From positions 1,922,001 through 1,986,000 of the forward strand of contig NZ_CP092712.1 of the NCBI RefSeq assembly GCF_023983475.1: 64,000 nucleotides of DNA, read 5' to 3'. This stretch comes from Aliivibrio fischeri ATCC 7744 = JCM 18803 = DSM 507 (GTDB lineage: Bacteria > Pseudomonadota > Gammaproteobacteria > Enterobacterales > Vibrionaceae). This document shows, one piece after another, positions 1 to 8,737 of the stretch (within the stretch, counting starts at the first letter, position 1; each line of letters opens with the position of its first letter). Under the pieces are notes generated by a model. That model saw nothing but the letters and a program-made list of their open reading frames with translations. It had not been told where the DNA came from and ran no database searches. The position numbers and the translations under genes were made by a program.

Positions 1-1341
1 GCTGCTGGTGCTGTGCTTCTTTTCGCAGTACTTGGTTATTTATCTAGTCGTTTTATTCCTTATGCAAAAGCCATTGACCCAACACTTTCATTTCGCTGGC
101 GACCAATTCAGCAAACACGAAATACTATTTCAATCGCAAAAAAAGATACGTCTGTATTTTTAGCGATTATGGGGATCAGTTGGTTTTGGTTTTTAGGTGC
201 AAGTTACTTAACTCAGTTTCCTAATTACACTCACCATTTTTTAAACGATAATGCGATTACTGTTAGTGTACTGTTGGCGTTGTTCTCAGTTGGCATTGCA
301 GTAGGTTCATTAGCCTGTGATGTATTATCTAAACACCGTGTTGAACTAGGCATTATTCCTCTTGGCAGCCTTGGTATTACTATTTTTGGTTTCAACCTGT
401 TTTTAGCGACACCCGCAAATCCAATACATACCACTGATTTTTTTGAAATCTTAACGCATCCAGATCTTTTCTCTGTTTTTGTTAATCTCTTTTTTCTAGG
501 GGTTTCTGGTGGGATATTTATTGTCCCTTTATACACGTTAATCCAAAAACGACCCCAAGCGAAACATCGCTCTCAGATCATTGCTGCCAATAATATTTAT
601 AACGCCATCTTTATGGTAACAAGTGCCATCCTTGGAATTATTTGTCTATCTGTCATTGAGTTAAGTATCCCTCAATTTTTCCTTCTTCTTGCGATATTAA
701 ATGGTATCGTCACACTCTTTTTGTTTTTCCGTGTGCCTATTTTTATTATTCGCTTTGTTTTATGGGTTCTCACTCACACGGCATACCGAGTAAACCACAA
801 ACATTTGCATCATATCCCAGAAGAAGGTGGCGCCTTGTTAGTGTGTAATCACATCACTTATATGGATGCTTTTATTATCAGTGGAGCGTGCCCTCGCCCT
901 ATTCGATTTGTAATGGAAGAGGAATACGCTGAATTACCTTTAATTAAATACTTCTTTAAATTAACTAAGGTTATTCCAATTAATGCCACTAAAAGTAGCT
1001 CAATTCGACGAGCATTTATGGAGGTTGAAAACGCACTAACAAATGGGGAGATTGTGTTGATCTTTCCTGAAGGTGTCTTAACTCGTGATGGTGAAATCGG
1101 TGCTTTCTTACGAGGTATGGATATCATTTTGAAACGCTCGCCAGTGCCCGTCATTCCAATGGCGCTGCGAGGCTTATGGGGAAGTTTCTTTAGTCGCCAT
1201 GGCGGTAAAGCAATATTAAAACGCCCTAGTCGCTGCTGGTCTAAAGTAGAAGTGGTAGCAGGAGAACCCGTACTACCACAAGATGCAACATCAAAACTGA
1301 TGCGTGAAAAAGTAGCTCAATTACGCGGTGATTGTCAGTGA
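1..1341 (+). CDS. MFS transporter fused to PlsC-type acyltransferase (5' end cut by window)
   Basis: The reading frame is open from base 1, so the true start lies upstream. About 446 residues are visible. The first ~260 residues are hydrophobic with several membrane segments, as in the second half of a major facilitator transporter. The last ~180 residues are a 1-acylglycerol-phosphate acyltransferase domain: the catalytic H-x4-D motif (NHITYMD, about 850-867) and the FPEG motif (1063-1074) are both present. Family knowledge: such fusions act at the inner membrane in lysophospholipid flipping and reacylation, combining the roles of LplT and the acyltransferase half of Aas. The gene converges on the PTS EIIA gene with only 7 bases between stops. 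The acyltransferase part is firm; the transported substrate is inferred. Confidence 0.85.
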   Translation, partial: AAGAVLLFAVLGYLSSRFIPYAKAIDPTLSFRWRPIQQTRNTISIAKKDTSVFLAIMGISWFWFLGASYLTQFPNYTHHFLNDNAITVSVLLALFSVGIAVGSLACDVLSKHRVELGIIPLGSLGITIFGFNLFLATPANPIHTTDFFEILTHPDLFSVFVNLFFLGVSGGIFIVPLYTLIQKRPQAKHRSQIIAANNIYNAIFMVTSAILGIICLSVIELSIPQFFLLLAILNGIVTLFLFFRVPIFIIRFVLWVLTHTAYRVNHKHLHHIPEEGGALLVCNHITYMDAFIISGACPRPIRFVMEEEYAELPLIKYFFKLTKVIPINATKSSSIRRAFMEVENALTNGEIVLIFPEGVLTRDGEIGAFLRGMDIILKRSPVPVIPMALRGLWGSFFSRHGGKAILKRPSRCWSKVEVVAGEPVLPQDATSKLMREKVAQLRGDCQ

Positions 1342-1348
1342 TAATGCT

Positions 1349-1942
1349 TTAAAGCAACATAAATAAAAATACTGAGATTAATACACCTATACCTAATACT
1401 GCTGGGTATGCATAGCGGGTGGTATCTTTGGCGATTTCAACCTGAACGTCTATTTCTTTTTTACTCTGTTCATAATTTTTGCTGTCCTCATTACCATCAA
1501 ATAATGACATAACCTCTTGTGTTGAGCTCGCAGCCAGTAACTGTTCTCTAAAATCATCTTCAACCAATAATGAAGTAAGTGTAGTTAATACCTCCATATG
1601 AGTCGACCCCGCTTCAGCTGGTGGGATTGCCAATAAGAAAATCATCTTAACTGGTTCATCACCATCTAAACCTGTCCACATCAGTTCTTCTTTTACAAAC
1701 GCGCAAGCAAAAACAGGTGCTTTAACCGCTTCTGATTTTCCATGAGGAACGGCTAAGTACTCACCAAGTGCTGTTGGTCCTTCCTCCTCTCTTGTTAAAA
1801 CAGCCTCTAAAAACTCTTGTTTGTTGGTCAATTTTCCATGTAGATCTAACTTATCTGTTAATGCATGAATGGCTGACAATCGATCATCAAATACGGCATC
1901 AATTAAAATAAGATCAGGTGAAGTAAGTTGTGCTAATTTCAT
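1349..1942 (-). CDS. PTS EIIA component, MngA/fructose type, with C-terminal membrane helix
   Basis: 197 residues. Residues ~1-150 are a type-2 (mannitol/fructose) EIIA domain; the phosphorylated histidine is H67 in the motif LAVPHGKSEAV. The sequence resembles the N-terminal EIIA domain of E. coli MngA, the 2-O-alpha-mannosyl-D-glycerate PTS (shared TALGE-LAVPHGK and LLAIPP-EAG-THM blocks). In MngA this domain is fused ahead of EIIB and EIIC; here it is a separate last gene of the operon. Unusually, after a charged linker the protein ends in a hydrophobic segment (about residues 177-197) that looks like a membrane anchor, which would hold EIIA next to the EIIBC permease. It starts 10 bases after the GH13 gene and is surely cotranscribed. 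Confidence 0.9.
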   Translation of the reverse strand: MKLAQLTSPDLILIDAVFDDRLSAIHALTDKLDLHGKLTNKQEFLEAVLTREEEGPTALGEYLAVPHGKSEAVKAPVFACAFVKEELMWTGLDGDEPVKMIFLLAIPPAEAGSTHMEVLTTLTSLLVEDDFREQLLAASSTQEVMSLFDGNEDSKNYEQSKKEIDVQVEIAKDTTRYAYPAVLGIGVLISVFLFMLL

Positions 1943-1952
1943 TTTAAATTCC

Positions 1953-3647
1953 TTATTGCTGCATTAACCAAACAAATTGATATGGCTTTAAAGTAAACGT
2001 ATTTGAAAATGATGCGTTTGTAATAACATCTACTCCTCCATCATCCAGATAAATATCTTGAGGGCTTGATGTGATATTTACTATAAATCGAATGGCTTCT
2101 TCTCCTTCACCACGTATCAAAGCAAAAATACCCTCACCTAACTCAAGTACTTTTTGTGATGATTGTGGAGAAAATGCTGAAAGCTGTTGACGTAAACCCA
2201 GTAATGAAACCATTTGGTTATACACTTTATAGCGTAATGCTTCTGAATCTTCGAGTTCTGTTTCTAACTCATCTAAATTAAATTTCTCACGATTAATACG
2301 GCGATTAATTCCTGATTCAAGCATTGCTTTTACATCATTTTCACTGCCTAACAAACTATGATAATAAATGGCAGGTACACCAATAAATGAAAGTAATATT
2401 GACTGTGCAGCTAAAAATTTATCGGATTTTTTCGTTGAATTATCATCAGGTTCCGTTAATGCACTTAAATAGTTAATATTAAGTTCATAAGGTGATTGGG
2501 TTCCATCGCCATTATCTTTATAGTTAACCCTTCCGCCCTTTCGTTCAACCTGTTTACACATCATTAATCTATCATCATTCGTTAATATCCCTTCTGTTGG
2601 ACGAACTCCAATACCATCGTGACTAGCTAAAAAGTTGAAATACGTTGTTTTATGCCCTTCATGTAAACTTTGCATTGCTTCTGATGTTAACCCTTTTGCC
2701 CACATAGTCAGCATTTGACTATTTTCGCTCATAAATGCATGTAAAGTTAATGGCGGCAGCGGAAATTGATACACCATATGAGCCTCATTACCTTGCCCAA
2801 AGTAAGAGATATTTTCTCTATGAGGGACATTCGTTTCTGTGATTAATAATGTTCCAGGAATAGCCTTATCAAGAATAATTCGCCAAAGCTGAATAATTTC
2901 ATGAGCCTGTGGTAAATGAATACATGATGTCTCTAATATCTTCCAAATAAACCCGATAGCATCTAAGCGAATAGAACGACCACCATTAGCAGCATACATG
3001 AGTAGAATATCTATACTCTCTAATAAAACTTTTGGATTATGAAAATTAATATCTATTTGATCATCTGAAAATGTTGTCCAAACATAAGAAATCTCGCCCG
3101 AAGCCTTATTAAATGGAGTTAAAAGTGGTAATGAGCGGGGACGCGTAACACTTGAATAATTAAGGCTAGGATCTGACTCGATAAAATACTCTTGATATTG
3201 CTCATCACCAGCTAAATAACGTTGAAACCAGTCACTACTTTTAGAAATATGATTAATTACGCAGTCATACATCAAATCAAAGTTATCTGATAATGCATTT
3301 AACTCTTGCCAACTCCCTAATTTCGGGTCAATTTTACGATAATCAACAACACTAAAACCATCATCTGAAGTATAAGGAAACATAGGTAATATATGAATAT
3401 TACTAATAATGTTTTTTAAATATTTATCAGCAAATTTTTTCATTGTTGATAACGTTTTTTCTCCATCAGATGAAAAGCTATCCCCATAGGTAATAAGATA
3501 AGACGTTTTCTCATCAACCCATGATTGATAAATTGGTTTCTCTACTTTCCATTTGTTAATGAGTCCCAAAATATCTTGAGTAATCGATATCGCATTACCT
3601 TTGCCGTATATTTTTTCGACCTTGTTGAAAATAACGTTTTCTATCAT
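1953..3647 (-). CDS. GH13_18 phosphorylase, glucosylglycerate phosphorylase-like (YcjM type)
   Basis: 564 residues, close to E. coli YcjM (about 560), and similar along its whole length (SDDGFSV-DY, TRPR-LPLLTPF, TTFSDDQID, SCIHL, ITETNVPH, FNFLASHDGIG). Catalytic residues of the subfamily are visible: nucleophile D229 (RLDA), acid/base E271 (TETN) and D344 (SHDG). Family knowledge: GH13_18 enzymes split alpha-glucosides such as sucrose, sucrose-6F-phosphate or glucosylglycerate with phosphate, giving alpha-glucose 1-phosphate. Position after the mannosidase suggests a glycerate glycoside as substrate; whether it is phosphorylated is unknown. An in-frame GTG lies 9 bases upstream at 3656, but the GGAG ribosome site sits 8 bases before the ATG at 3647, so the ATG was chosen. 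Confidence 0.88.
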   Translation of the reverse strand: MIENVIFNKVEKIYGKGNAISITQDILGLINKWKVEKPIYQSWVDEKTSYLITYGDSFSSDGEKTLSTMKKFADKYLKNIISNIHILPMFPYTSDDGFSVVDYRKIDPKLGSWQELNALSDNFDLMYDCVINHISKSSDWFQRYLAGDEQYQEYFIESDPSLNYSSVTRPRSLPLLTPFNKASGEISYVWTTFSDDQIDINFHNPKVLLESIDILLMYAANGGRSIRLDAIGFIWKILETSCIHLPQAHEIIQLWRIILDKAIPGTLLITETNVPHRENISYFGQGNEAHMVYQFPLPPLTLHAFMSENSQMLTMWAKGLTSEAMQSLHEGHKTTYFNFLASHDGIGVRPTEGILTNDDRLMMCKQVERKGGRVNYKDNGDGTQSPYELNINYLSALTEPDDNSTKKSDKFLAAQSILLSFIGVPAIYYHSLLGSENDVKAMLESGINRRINREKFNLDELETELEDSEALRYKVYNQMVSLLGLRQQLSAFSPQSSQKVLELGEGIFALIRGEGEEAIRFIVNITSSPQDIYLDDGGVDVITNASFSNTFTLKPYQFVWLMQQ

Positions 3648-3661
3648 TTTAATCACTCCAA

Positions 3662-6310
3662 TTACTCTGCTGATTTAAATGTAAGACGTAAATCAATACT
3701 GTTATTAGGACGAACAATGGCATCACCCGATAATTCTTGTCCAAAATACGTTATCGCTTGTTCTCGATAATTTACCAATTCAACACTTTCACAATGTTCG
3801 AATGCTGTTAGATCAAGGTGTTGCTCACTATCTGTCGCATTGAATAAACGAACAATAACTGCATTTTCTTTATAAAAAGAGTGCCCAATACTTGATAGCT
3901 CTAACGATTGTTTAATTGAAAACAAGCTAAATAATGGTTTTCGTTTATGTGTATCGAATCTAACTTGGAAGCGTTCTAATCGATTTTCAAAGCTATTTAA
4001 TGTTTGTTTTTGATAACTGAATGGAAGACCCAAGTAACAAGCCTCCAATTTGCGAATCGTACTGTGTTTTGCATCATCCGTTAAAGCAATAGCAAAACTA
4101 AATTGCATTGCTTTTTGTAATTGAGCGTCGGGTGTATGTACGACGGTATTGTTGATACCTGAAGCTCTACCAGGTCGCCATAAGAGGTCATCTTTACCAA
4201 GTACTCCCGTCGATTTAAATAAGGTCAAAGCCAATTTGTCACACGTTGAACCTTTGATGATTTGAAACTCTTTTAACCCTCTTCCATTCACAATAATCGC
4301 TTTATTATCTTGCTCTATCGCAACCGCTCCCTCAGTTGTTTCAATATCAATTGGGCATTCACGGTATGTATCTCTCCAATTATCAATATTGGTATCAACC
4401 ATTCGCTCCATTACAGCAAAAGGCTGAGTACTTATCGATGTATTGGTTTGTATGTCTGAATTAATTAATACTCGAACACGATGATCTTTAATTTGATTCA
4501 CTGTTGAAATATCTACTAATAATTGTTTTTGCTCTTTAACTAAGCGTAATGTGATATCAAATACCGCTGTTTCGGTAATTTTTTGGGTTTTTCTCTCAAT
4601 AAGATCTTGTGGGACAGTTAAAGTTGCACGAACTTTCATGCTTTGCTCAGTTAGTCCTATATGACTTTCTAACCATTGAATAGAATTATTATAAAGAGGA
4701 ATATCATTCTTTAATGGCGAAAAATCATATGAATCACCATCATCAGCTTGTTCTTCAAACTCCAACAATTTTGAAATAGTTCGACCATTCATTTTGTTTG
4801 TAACTTGAAGCTCATCATCATTAATCGTGAGTATTAGTACTTCGTTTTCAATACTATTTTCATTTTCAGATGCAACCATATGATTTTCTGATTGATTTTC
4901 TATAATTTGGAATATTTTATACCCCATTGCTGGTAATTGATTAACACAGATATTCAATTCAAAACGGTAATACGGTGGCACAGCAACTTCTTTCTCTCCA
5001 TCTTTTGTTACTTCAATAACTTTTCCACCATCTAAAGTCTCTTTTTTTATAACCTCAATAGGTAATTCGATTTCTTTATCTATGATTGAAATATACTCAT
5101 GATGGCTAAATACAACAGCTTTTACGACACCGTTATAAGGTGTTAACTGGCCATTAAATAACATCAACTCATTATCATGGCAGCTACTTGCAATTTCTTT
5201 CACTACAAGGTTATACAGTCCGTGACAAATTTCTTGTGCCTGTTTAAGACGATGCATAATATCTGTATTTGTTGCGTCACTATTACATCCCCCCATACTG
5301 TCATGAGCATGGCATTCCAGTATTTTTTTCCATGCAATATCAATCAACTCAGTATGTACAATGATTCCTTGAGCTTTAGCAATAGCAACAACTACTTCTA
5401 ATTTTTTTAATAAAAACTGTTCAATTTCAAAATTGAGTTTCTTAATATCGTAACGAACAGATCCTATAGTTTTATGTATTCGTGCGTATCGTGGCGACTT
5501 AAATTCTCCTTGATAAGTCTCAAAGTCTTCACTGTTATTACGCAGCACATCAATAAAAGCTTCCATTGAAGAAATAGTATAAACATCGTATTCGGAAGAT
5601 CGTTCTGTTGCTGAACGTAATGTTTGTGGTAGTGCAGGATCAATATTGACTTGATCTCCTCCAGATGGGATCAACACATCGTTTAATCCCGATAGAGATT
5701 TAATTTTCTCTATCATTGGAAAGATTTTTTTATCTAAATGCTCAGGGGTTGCTACAATATTCTTTGCAGCTCCATATCCATGAACTAAGTTATAAGCATA
5801 GATATCATCGCCACCAGATGAACGCCAAAAGAAATGAGATTTCTCGACTTGTTTTCCATAATCAATACCGCGCCAAAATACAATATTATCAATACCTACT
5901 CCCTTAAATAAGGTTGGCATTTGTGCATTATGACCGAAGGTGTCAGGTAAATAACCAACCTTCATGCTATGGCCTAACTCTTCCGCGACATGCATACCAT
6001 ACTTCAGGTTTCGAATAATCGACTCACCCATAACATTGTAAGTATCAGTCTGTGTATACCAAGGTCCAATAAACAATTTTTTATCAGTAATCAATTTCGC
6101 CATGCGATCTCGCATATGTGGCAACACTTTCAAATAATCTTCCACAATAGAAGATTGCCCATCTAAGTGGTAACAACTGTAGTCTGTTTGTGTTTCTAAT
6201 ATTTCAATTACTTTTGTAAAATTATAAGCTGCTAAAACGTCACTATCTTGTTGAGTAAAATACCACTCACGATCCCAATGCGTATGAGGAATTACATGTA
6301 CTTTAGCCAT
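3662..6310 (-). CDS. mngB: GH38 alpha-mannosidase, MngB-like (mannosylglycerate hydrolase)
   Basis: 882 residues, the size of E. coli MngB (877). The N-terminus carries the GH38 zinc motif HTHWDREW (residues 9-16; H11 and D13 are the expected zinc ligands). The nucleophile is expected at D123 in LPDTFGHN, and the ECHAHDSMGG block of this family follows. The C-terminal half is the beta-sandwich region of GH38. MngB cleaves 2-O-(6-phospho-alpha-mannosyl)-D-glycerate into mannose 6-phosphate and glycerate in the cytoplasm after PTS uptake. The gene follows EIIBC by 58 bases and precedes the GH13 gene by 14, so this is one operon. There is no signal peptide. The family is certain; the exact substrate rests on likeness to MngB and the PTS context. 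Confidence 0.9.
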   Translation of the reverse strand: MAKVHVIPHTHWDREWYFTQQDSDVLAAYNFTKVIEILETQTDYSCYHLDGQSSIVEDYLKVLPHMRDRMAKLITDKKLFIGPWYTQTDTYNVMGESIIRNLKYGMHVAEELGHSMKVGYLPDTFGHNAQMPTLFKGVGIDNIVFWRGIDYGKQVEKSHFFWRSSGGDDIYAYNLVHGYGAAKNIVATPEHLDKKIFPMIEKIKSLSGLNDVLIPSGGDQVNIDPALPQTLRSATERSSEYDVYTISSMEAFIDVLRNNSEDFETYQGEFKSPRYARIHKTIGSVRYDIKKLNFEIEQFLLKKLEVVVAIAKAQGIIVHTELIDIAWKKILECHAHDSMGGCNSDATNTDIMHRLKQAQEICHGLYNLVVKEIASSCHDNELMLFNGQLTPYNGVVKAVVFSHHEYISIIDKEIELPIEVIKKETLDGGKVIEVTKDGEKEVAVPPYYRFELNICVNQLPAMGYKIFQIIENQSENHMVASENENSIENEVLILTINDDELQVTNKMNGRTISKLLEFEEQADDGDSYDFSPLKNDIPLYNNSIQWLESHIGLTEQSMKVRATLTVPQDLIERKTQKITETAVFDITLRLVKEQKQLLVDISTVNQIKDHRVRVLINSDIQTNTSISTQPFAVMERMVDTNIDNWRDTYRECPIDIETTEGAVAIEQDNKAIIVNGRGLKEFQIIKGSTCDKLALTLFKSTGVLGKDDLLWRPGRASGINNTVVHTPDAQLQKAMQFSFAIALTDDAKHSTIRKLEACYLGLPFSYQKQTLNSFENRLERFQVRFDTHKRKPLFSLFSIKQSLELSSIGHSFYKENAVIVRLFNATDSEQHLDLTAFEHCESVELVNYREQAITYFGQELSGDAIVRPNNSIDLRLTFKSAE

Positions 6311-6368
6311 TTGATTATCTCTTTATCTTAATTGGAATTATGAGGAGAACAGTCATCTCCCCTATTTT

Positions 6369-7775
6369 TTAAATGTTACTTGTATCTGGTTTAGTACAAA
6401 GCAATAACGCTATGGCAATAAAGCTTGAGCCAACAAATACAGATATGGTGTAACTGATAGGATCTGAAGATAAGAACCATCCCCATACGGCAGGTAAAGG
6501 CAAGCTCTGGAATACATTAAGTACAACGGCCAATTGAGTACCAATAATTGAGCCAAGAATCATTATTGGGATCATTTTCGGATTTTTAAGAATAAAAGGA
6601 ATTGCCCCTTCAGAAATACCAATCATACCAAGCATTAATGATGTTTTACCGACCGTTTGCTCTTCATTAGAAAAAACACGTGGACGAAATTTGCCATCAA
6701 GTAATGCAGCTAGTCCAACTCCAATAGGGGGAATAACAATACCAAGTTCACGAGCGATTAAATCAAAACCATCCCCCATACCATTCAAACCAAGAGCAAC
6801 CGAACCCGCAGCCTTATTAATTGGTCCACCAAGATCAAAAGCAGTACCTGCTGCAATCACCATAGAATAAATACCACGCCCTGCATCTCCAGCTTCGGTA
6901 AACAAATTAATCATGGCAATATTCAATGCACCAAAAAATGGGTTAATGATGTATTCCATGGTAAGCACCATTACAACACCAGTAACGGCTGGAACTAATA
7001 GCATGGTTTTTAATGTTGTAAGTTCTGATTTAACTTTGATGACATCATTAAGATAACGAACTAAATAACCAACCAGAAAACCAATTGCAATTGCTCCAAA
7101 GAAACCAGATGGTGCCCAACCTTCTAAATCAAAAAATCGTTTATATACTTCATCACTCATGATCCCACCGATAAACGCAGGGATCAGCGCTGGTTTACCT
7201 GCAATGGAATACGCTAAATAAGCAGCAAAAATTGGATACATAAATTTAATTGTCATGAAGCCTAATTTATCTAGCGTTTGAATTGGCGTTCCACTTATAT
7301 CAATAAACTCCCCTGTAATCTTTGCTACTGCCATTAATAAACCACCCAAAACAACAACCGGTAACATGTAACTAATACCCGTCATAATATGGCCAATAGC
7401 AACTTGATAAACTGAACGTTTTTCTTCTATAGGTAATTCGTCTGTAGCATCTAACTTCTCTTTACCACGCTTCATTGCTGAAGGAAGTAATGTATCAACA
7501 TGCTTTATTAATTCTTGAGTTCGCACCTTTAATGGATTGGTGTTATCAAAGCGTTCCATATCCATAATTGGCACATCTACAGCAAGAACAACCGCATCAG
7601 CAGTAGCAATATCATGCGTGGTAAGCCTATTTTTTACACCATCACTACCCTGTGTTTCTACTTTCACTTCATAGCCTTGCTTTTCAGCCCAACTTTGAAT
7701 TTTTTTAGCGGCCATAAACGTATGAGCAATACCTGTAGGGCAAGCGGTCACTGCTACCAGTTTTTTTGTATTCAT
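6369..7775 (-). CDS. PTS fructose-type EIIBC permease, mannosylglycerate-like
   Basis: 468 residues. Residues ~1-100 are a fructose-type EIIB domain with the phosphocysteine C12 in the motif TACPTGIAHTFMA. Residues ~120-465 are a fructose-type EIIC membrane domain with FDLGGPINKAA and GISEGAIPF signatures and about eight to ten hydrophobic segments. It should import and phosphorylate a sugar at the inner membrane, taking phosphate from the separately encoded EIIA at 1349-1942. Order is EIIBC, mngB-like, GH13_18, EIIA. E. coli MngA has the order EIIA-EIIB-EIIC in a single chain, so this is a split version. It is first in its operon, transcribed away from an RpiR-type regulator across a 174-base control region. 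Confidence 0.9.
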   Translation of the reverse strand: MNTKKLVAVTACPTGIAHTFMAAKKIQSWAEKQGYEVKVETQGSDGVKNRLTTHDIATADAVVLAVDVPIMDMERFDNTNPLKVRTQELIKHVDTLLPSAMKRGKEKLDATDELPIEEKRSVYQVAIGHIMTGISYMLPVVVLGGLLMAVAKITGEFIDISGTPIQTLDKLGFMTIKFMYPIFAAYLAYSIAGKPALIPAFIGGIMSDEVYKRFFDLEGWAPSGFFGAIAIGFLVGYLVRYLNDVIKVKSELTTLKTMLLVPAVTGVVMVLTMEYIINPFFGALNIAMINLFTEAGDAGRGIYSMVIAAGTAFDLGGPINKAAGSVALGLNGMGDGFDLIARELGIVIPPIGVGLAALLDGKFRPRVFSNEEQTVGKTSLMLGMIGISEGAIPFILKNPKMIPIMILGSIIGTQLAVVLNVFQSLPLPAVWGWFLSSDPISYTISVFVGSSFIAIALLLCTKPDTSNI

Positions 7776-7823
7776 TTTTATACCCTGATGTAATCAACTT
7801 ATATTCAGTATAGGGATCTTGAA

Positions 7824-7861
7824 GTATGCAGATACTGTTTCATCATACTATTCACGTATGA
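7824..7861. promoter_or_regulatory. Candidate operator palindromes of the sugar operon
   Basis: Two inverted repeats sharing the half-site GTAT/ATAC lie between the divergent EIIBC and RpiR genes: GTAT-GCAG-ATAC at 7824-7835 and TCATAC-N7-GTATGA at 7843-7861. Repeated palindromes between a regulator and its divergent target operon are typical operator positions. Assignment to the adjacent RpiR-type protein is inferred. Confidence 0.4.
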
Positions 7862-7870
7862 CGATACATC

Positions 7871-7886
7871 TGTGACTCGAATCAAA
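7871..7886. promoter_or_regulatory. Candidate CRP-cAMP site
   Basis: TGTGA-CTCGAA-TCAAA matches the CRP consensus TGTGA-N6-TCACA fully in the left half and in four of five bases in the right half. It lies in the divergent control region, about 96 bases from the EIIBC start and 64 from the regulator start. Catabolite control would be expected for a PTS sugar operon. Confidence 0.45.
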
Positions 7887-7949
7887 GACTTTATTTACTA
7901 TTTCAAGCCTAATACAACTTATTAACTTAAATGTAAATAATAGAGAGCG

Positions 7950-8597
7950 ATGAATACTTTCCGAGGAATAGAGCGCACCATTTATGAATATTTAATTGGT
8001 CACGCGAGTGATTTACAAAATATTCCAGCGAAAACAATTGCAAACAAAGCATTAACAACGACAACTTCAGTTAATCGAGTTTGTAAAAAGATGGGATATG
8101 CAAGTTACACAGAGCTTCGCTACAAACTTTCTAATGAGTTAAATAAAGAGAGCAACTCACAGCAAAATGAAGGCAATGAGCAACAGCAAATCGCAGAGCT
8201 TGCAAATACCTTAAAATCCTCTCCCGTTGTGTACCTCTACTCTAGAGGTGCATCAATTGTGAGTATCACTTATTTATCTCGATTTTTATCTTTAGCGAAT
8301 GTTCCACATTTAGTCATCACAGACATACATCAATTAACAAGAGCTGAATTAGGGACTCTACTTCTCGTTAGTAAATCCGGTGAAACAACAGCGGTGATAG
8401 ATATGGCTTATAACGCCAAACGGAAGGGATTAAAGGTTCTCGGTATTAGTCATAAAGGTTCTACACTTGAACAAGCTTGTCATTTAAATATTATATTAGA
8501 AGAACAGGTAGATGGTGTTTCACTGTATGGTAGGGAGTCTCAAATTCATATTTTGCAAATTATTGATCAAATAGGTAAAGAATTGCTGACCTTTTAA
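7950..8597 (+). CDS. RpiR-family (HTH + SIS) transcriptional regulator
   Basis: 215 residues. The N-terminal ~75 residues form an HTH_6 domain (TTTTSVNRVCKKMGYASYTE is the recognition region). Residues ~88-200 form a SIS phosphosugar-binding domain (LYSRGASI, LLVSKSGETTAVI). RpiR proteins sense phosphosugars and control sugar catabolic genes. It is transcribed divergently from the EIIBC-mngB-GH13-EIIA operon and is its probable regulator; the ligand would plausibly be a product such as mannose 6-phosphate. E. coli uses an unrelated GntR protein (MngR) for its mng genes, so regulation has been rewired here. It is shorter than many RpiR proteins (~280), but both domains look complete. Confidence 0.85.
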   Translation: MNTFRGIERTIYEYLIGHASDLQNIPAKTIANKALTTTTSVNRVCKKMGYASYTELRYKLSNELNKESNSQQNEGNEQQQIAELANTLKSSPVVYLYSRGASIVSITYLSRFLSLANVPHLVITDIHQLTRAELGTLLLVSKSGETTAVIDMAYNAKRKGLKVLGISHKGSTLEQACHLNIILEEQVDGVSLYGRESQIHILQIIDQIGKELLTF

Positions 8598-8619
8598 CAT
8601 TAAAATTACGCAACTAAAA

Positions 8620-8729
8620 AACAGCGGTTAATCCCAATAATTAATAATAAGCGGTTCTATTAAGTAAAAACACTCAATAATATGTTTAGAATATTAGTAA
8701 AATTGGTATAAGTATAAATAACCGCTGTT
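8620..8729. repeat. Widely spaced 11-bp inverted repeat between convergent genes
   Basis: AACAGCGGTTA at 8620-8630 is perfectly complementary to TAACCGCTGTT at 8719-8729, with 88 bases between. A shorter direct copy, AGCGGTT, lies inside at about 8650-8656. The pair sits between the convergent rpiR-type and porin genes. It could form a long-loop hairpin or be a pair of binding sites; no function is assigned. Confidence 0.5.
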
Positions 8730-8737
8730 ATTTAACA

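Noticed and set aside
6342-6362. Short GAGGAGA/TCTCC hairpin between EIIBC and mngB genes
   Set aside because: Contains a mismatch and no T run on the coding strand; may stabilise mRNA but cannot be called.
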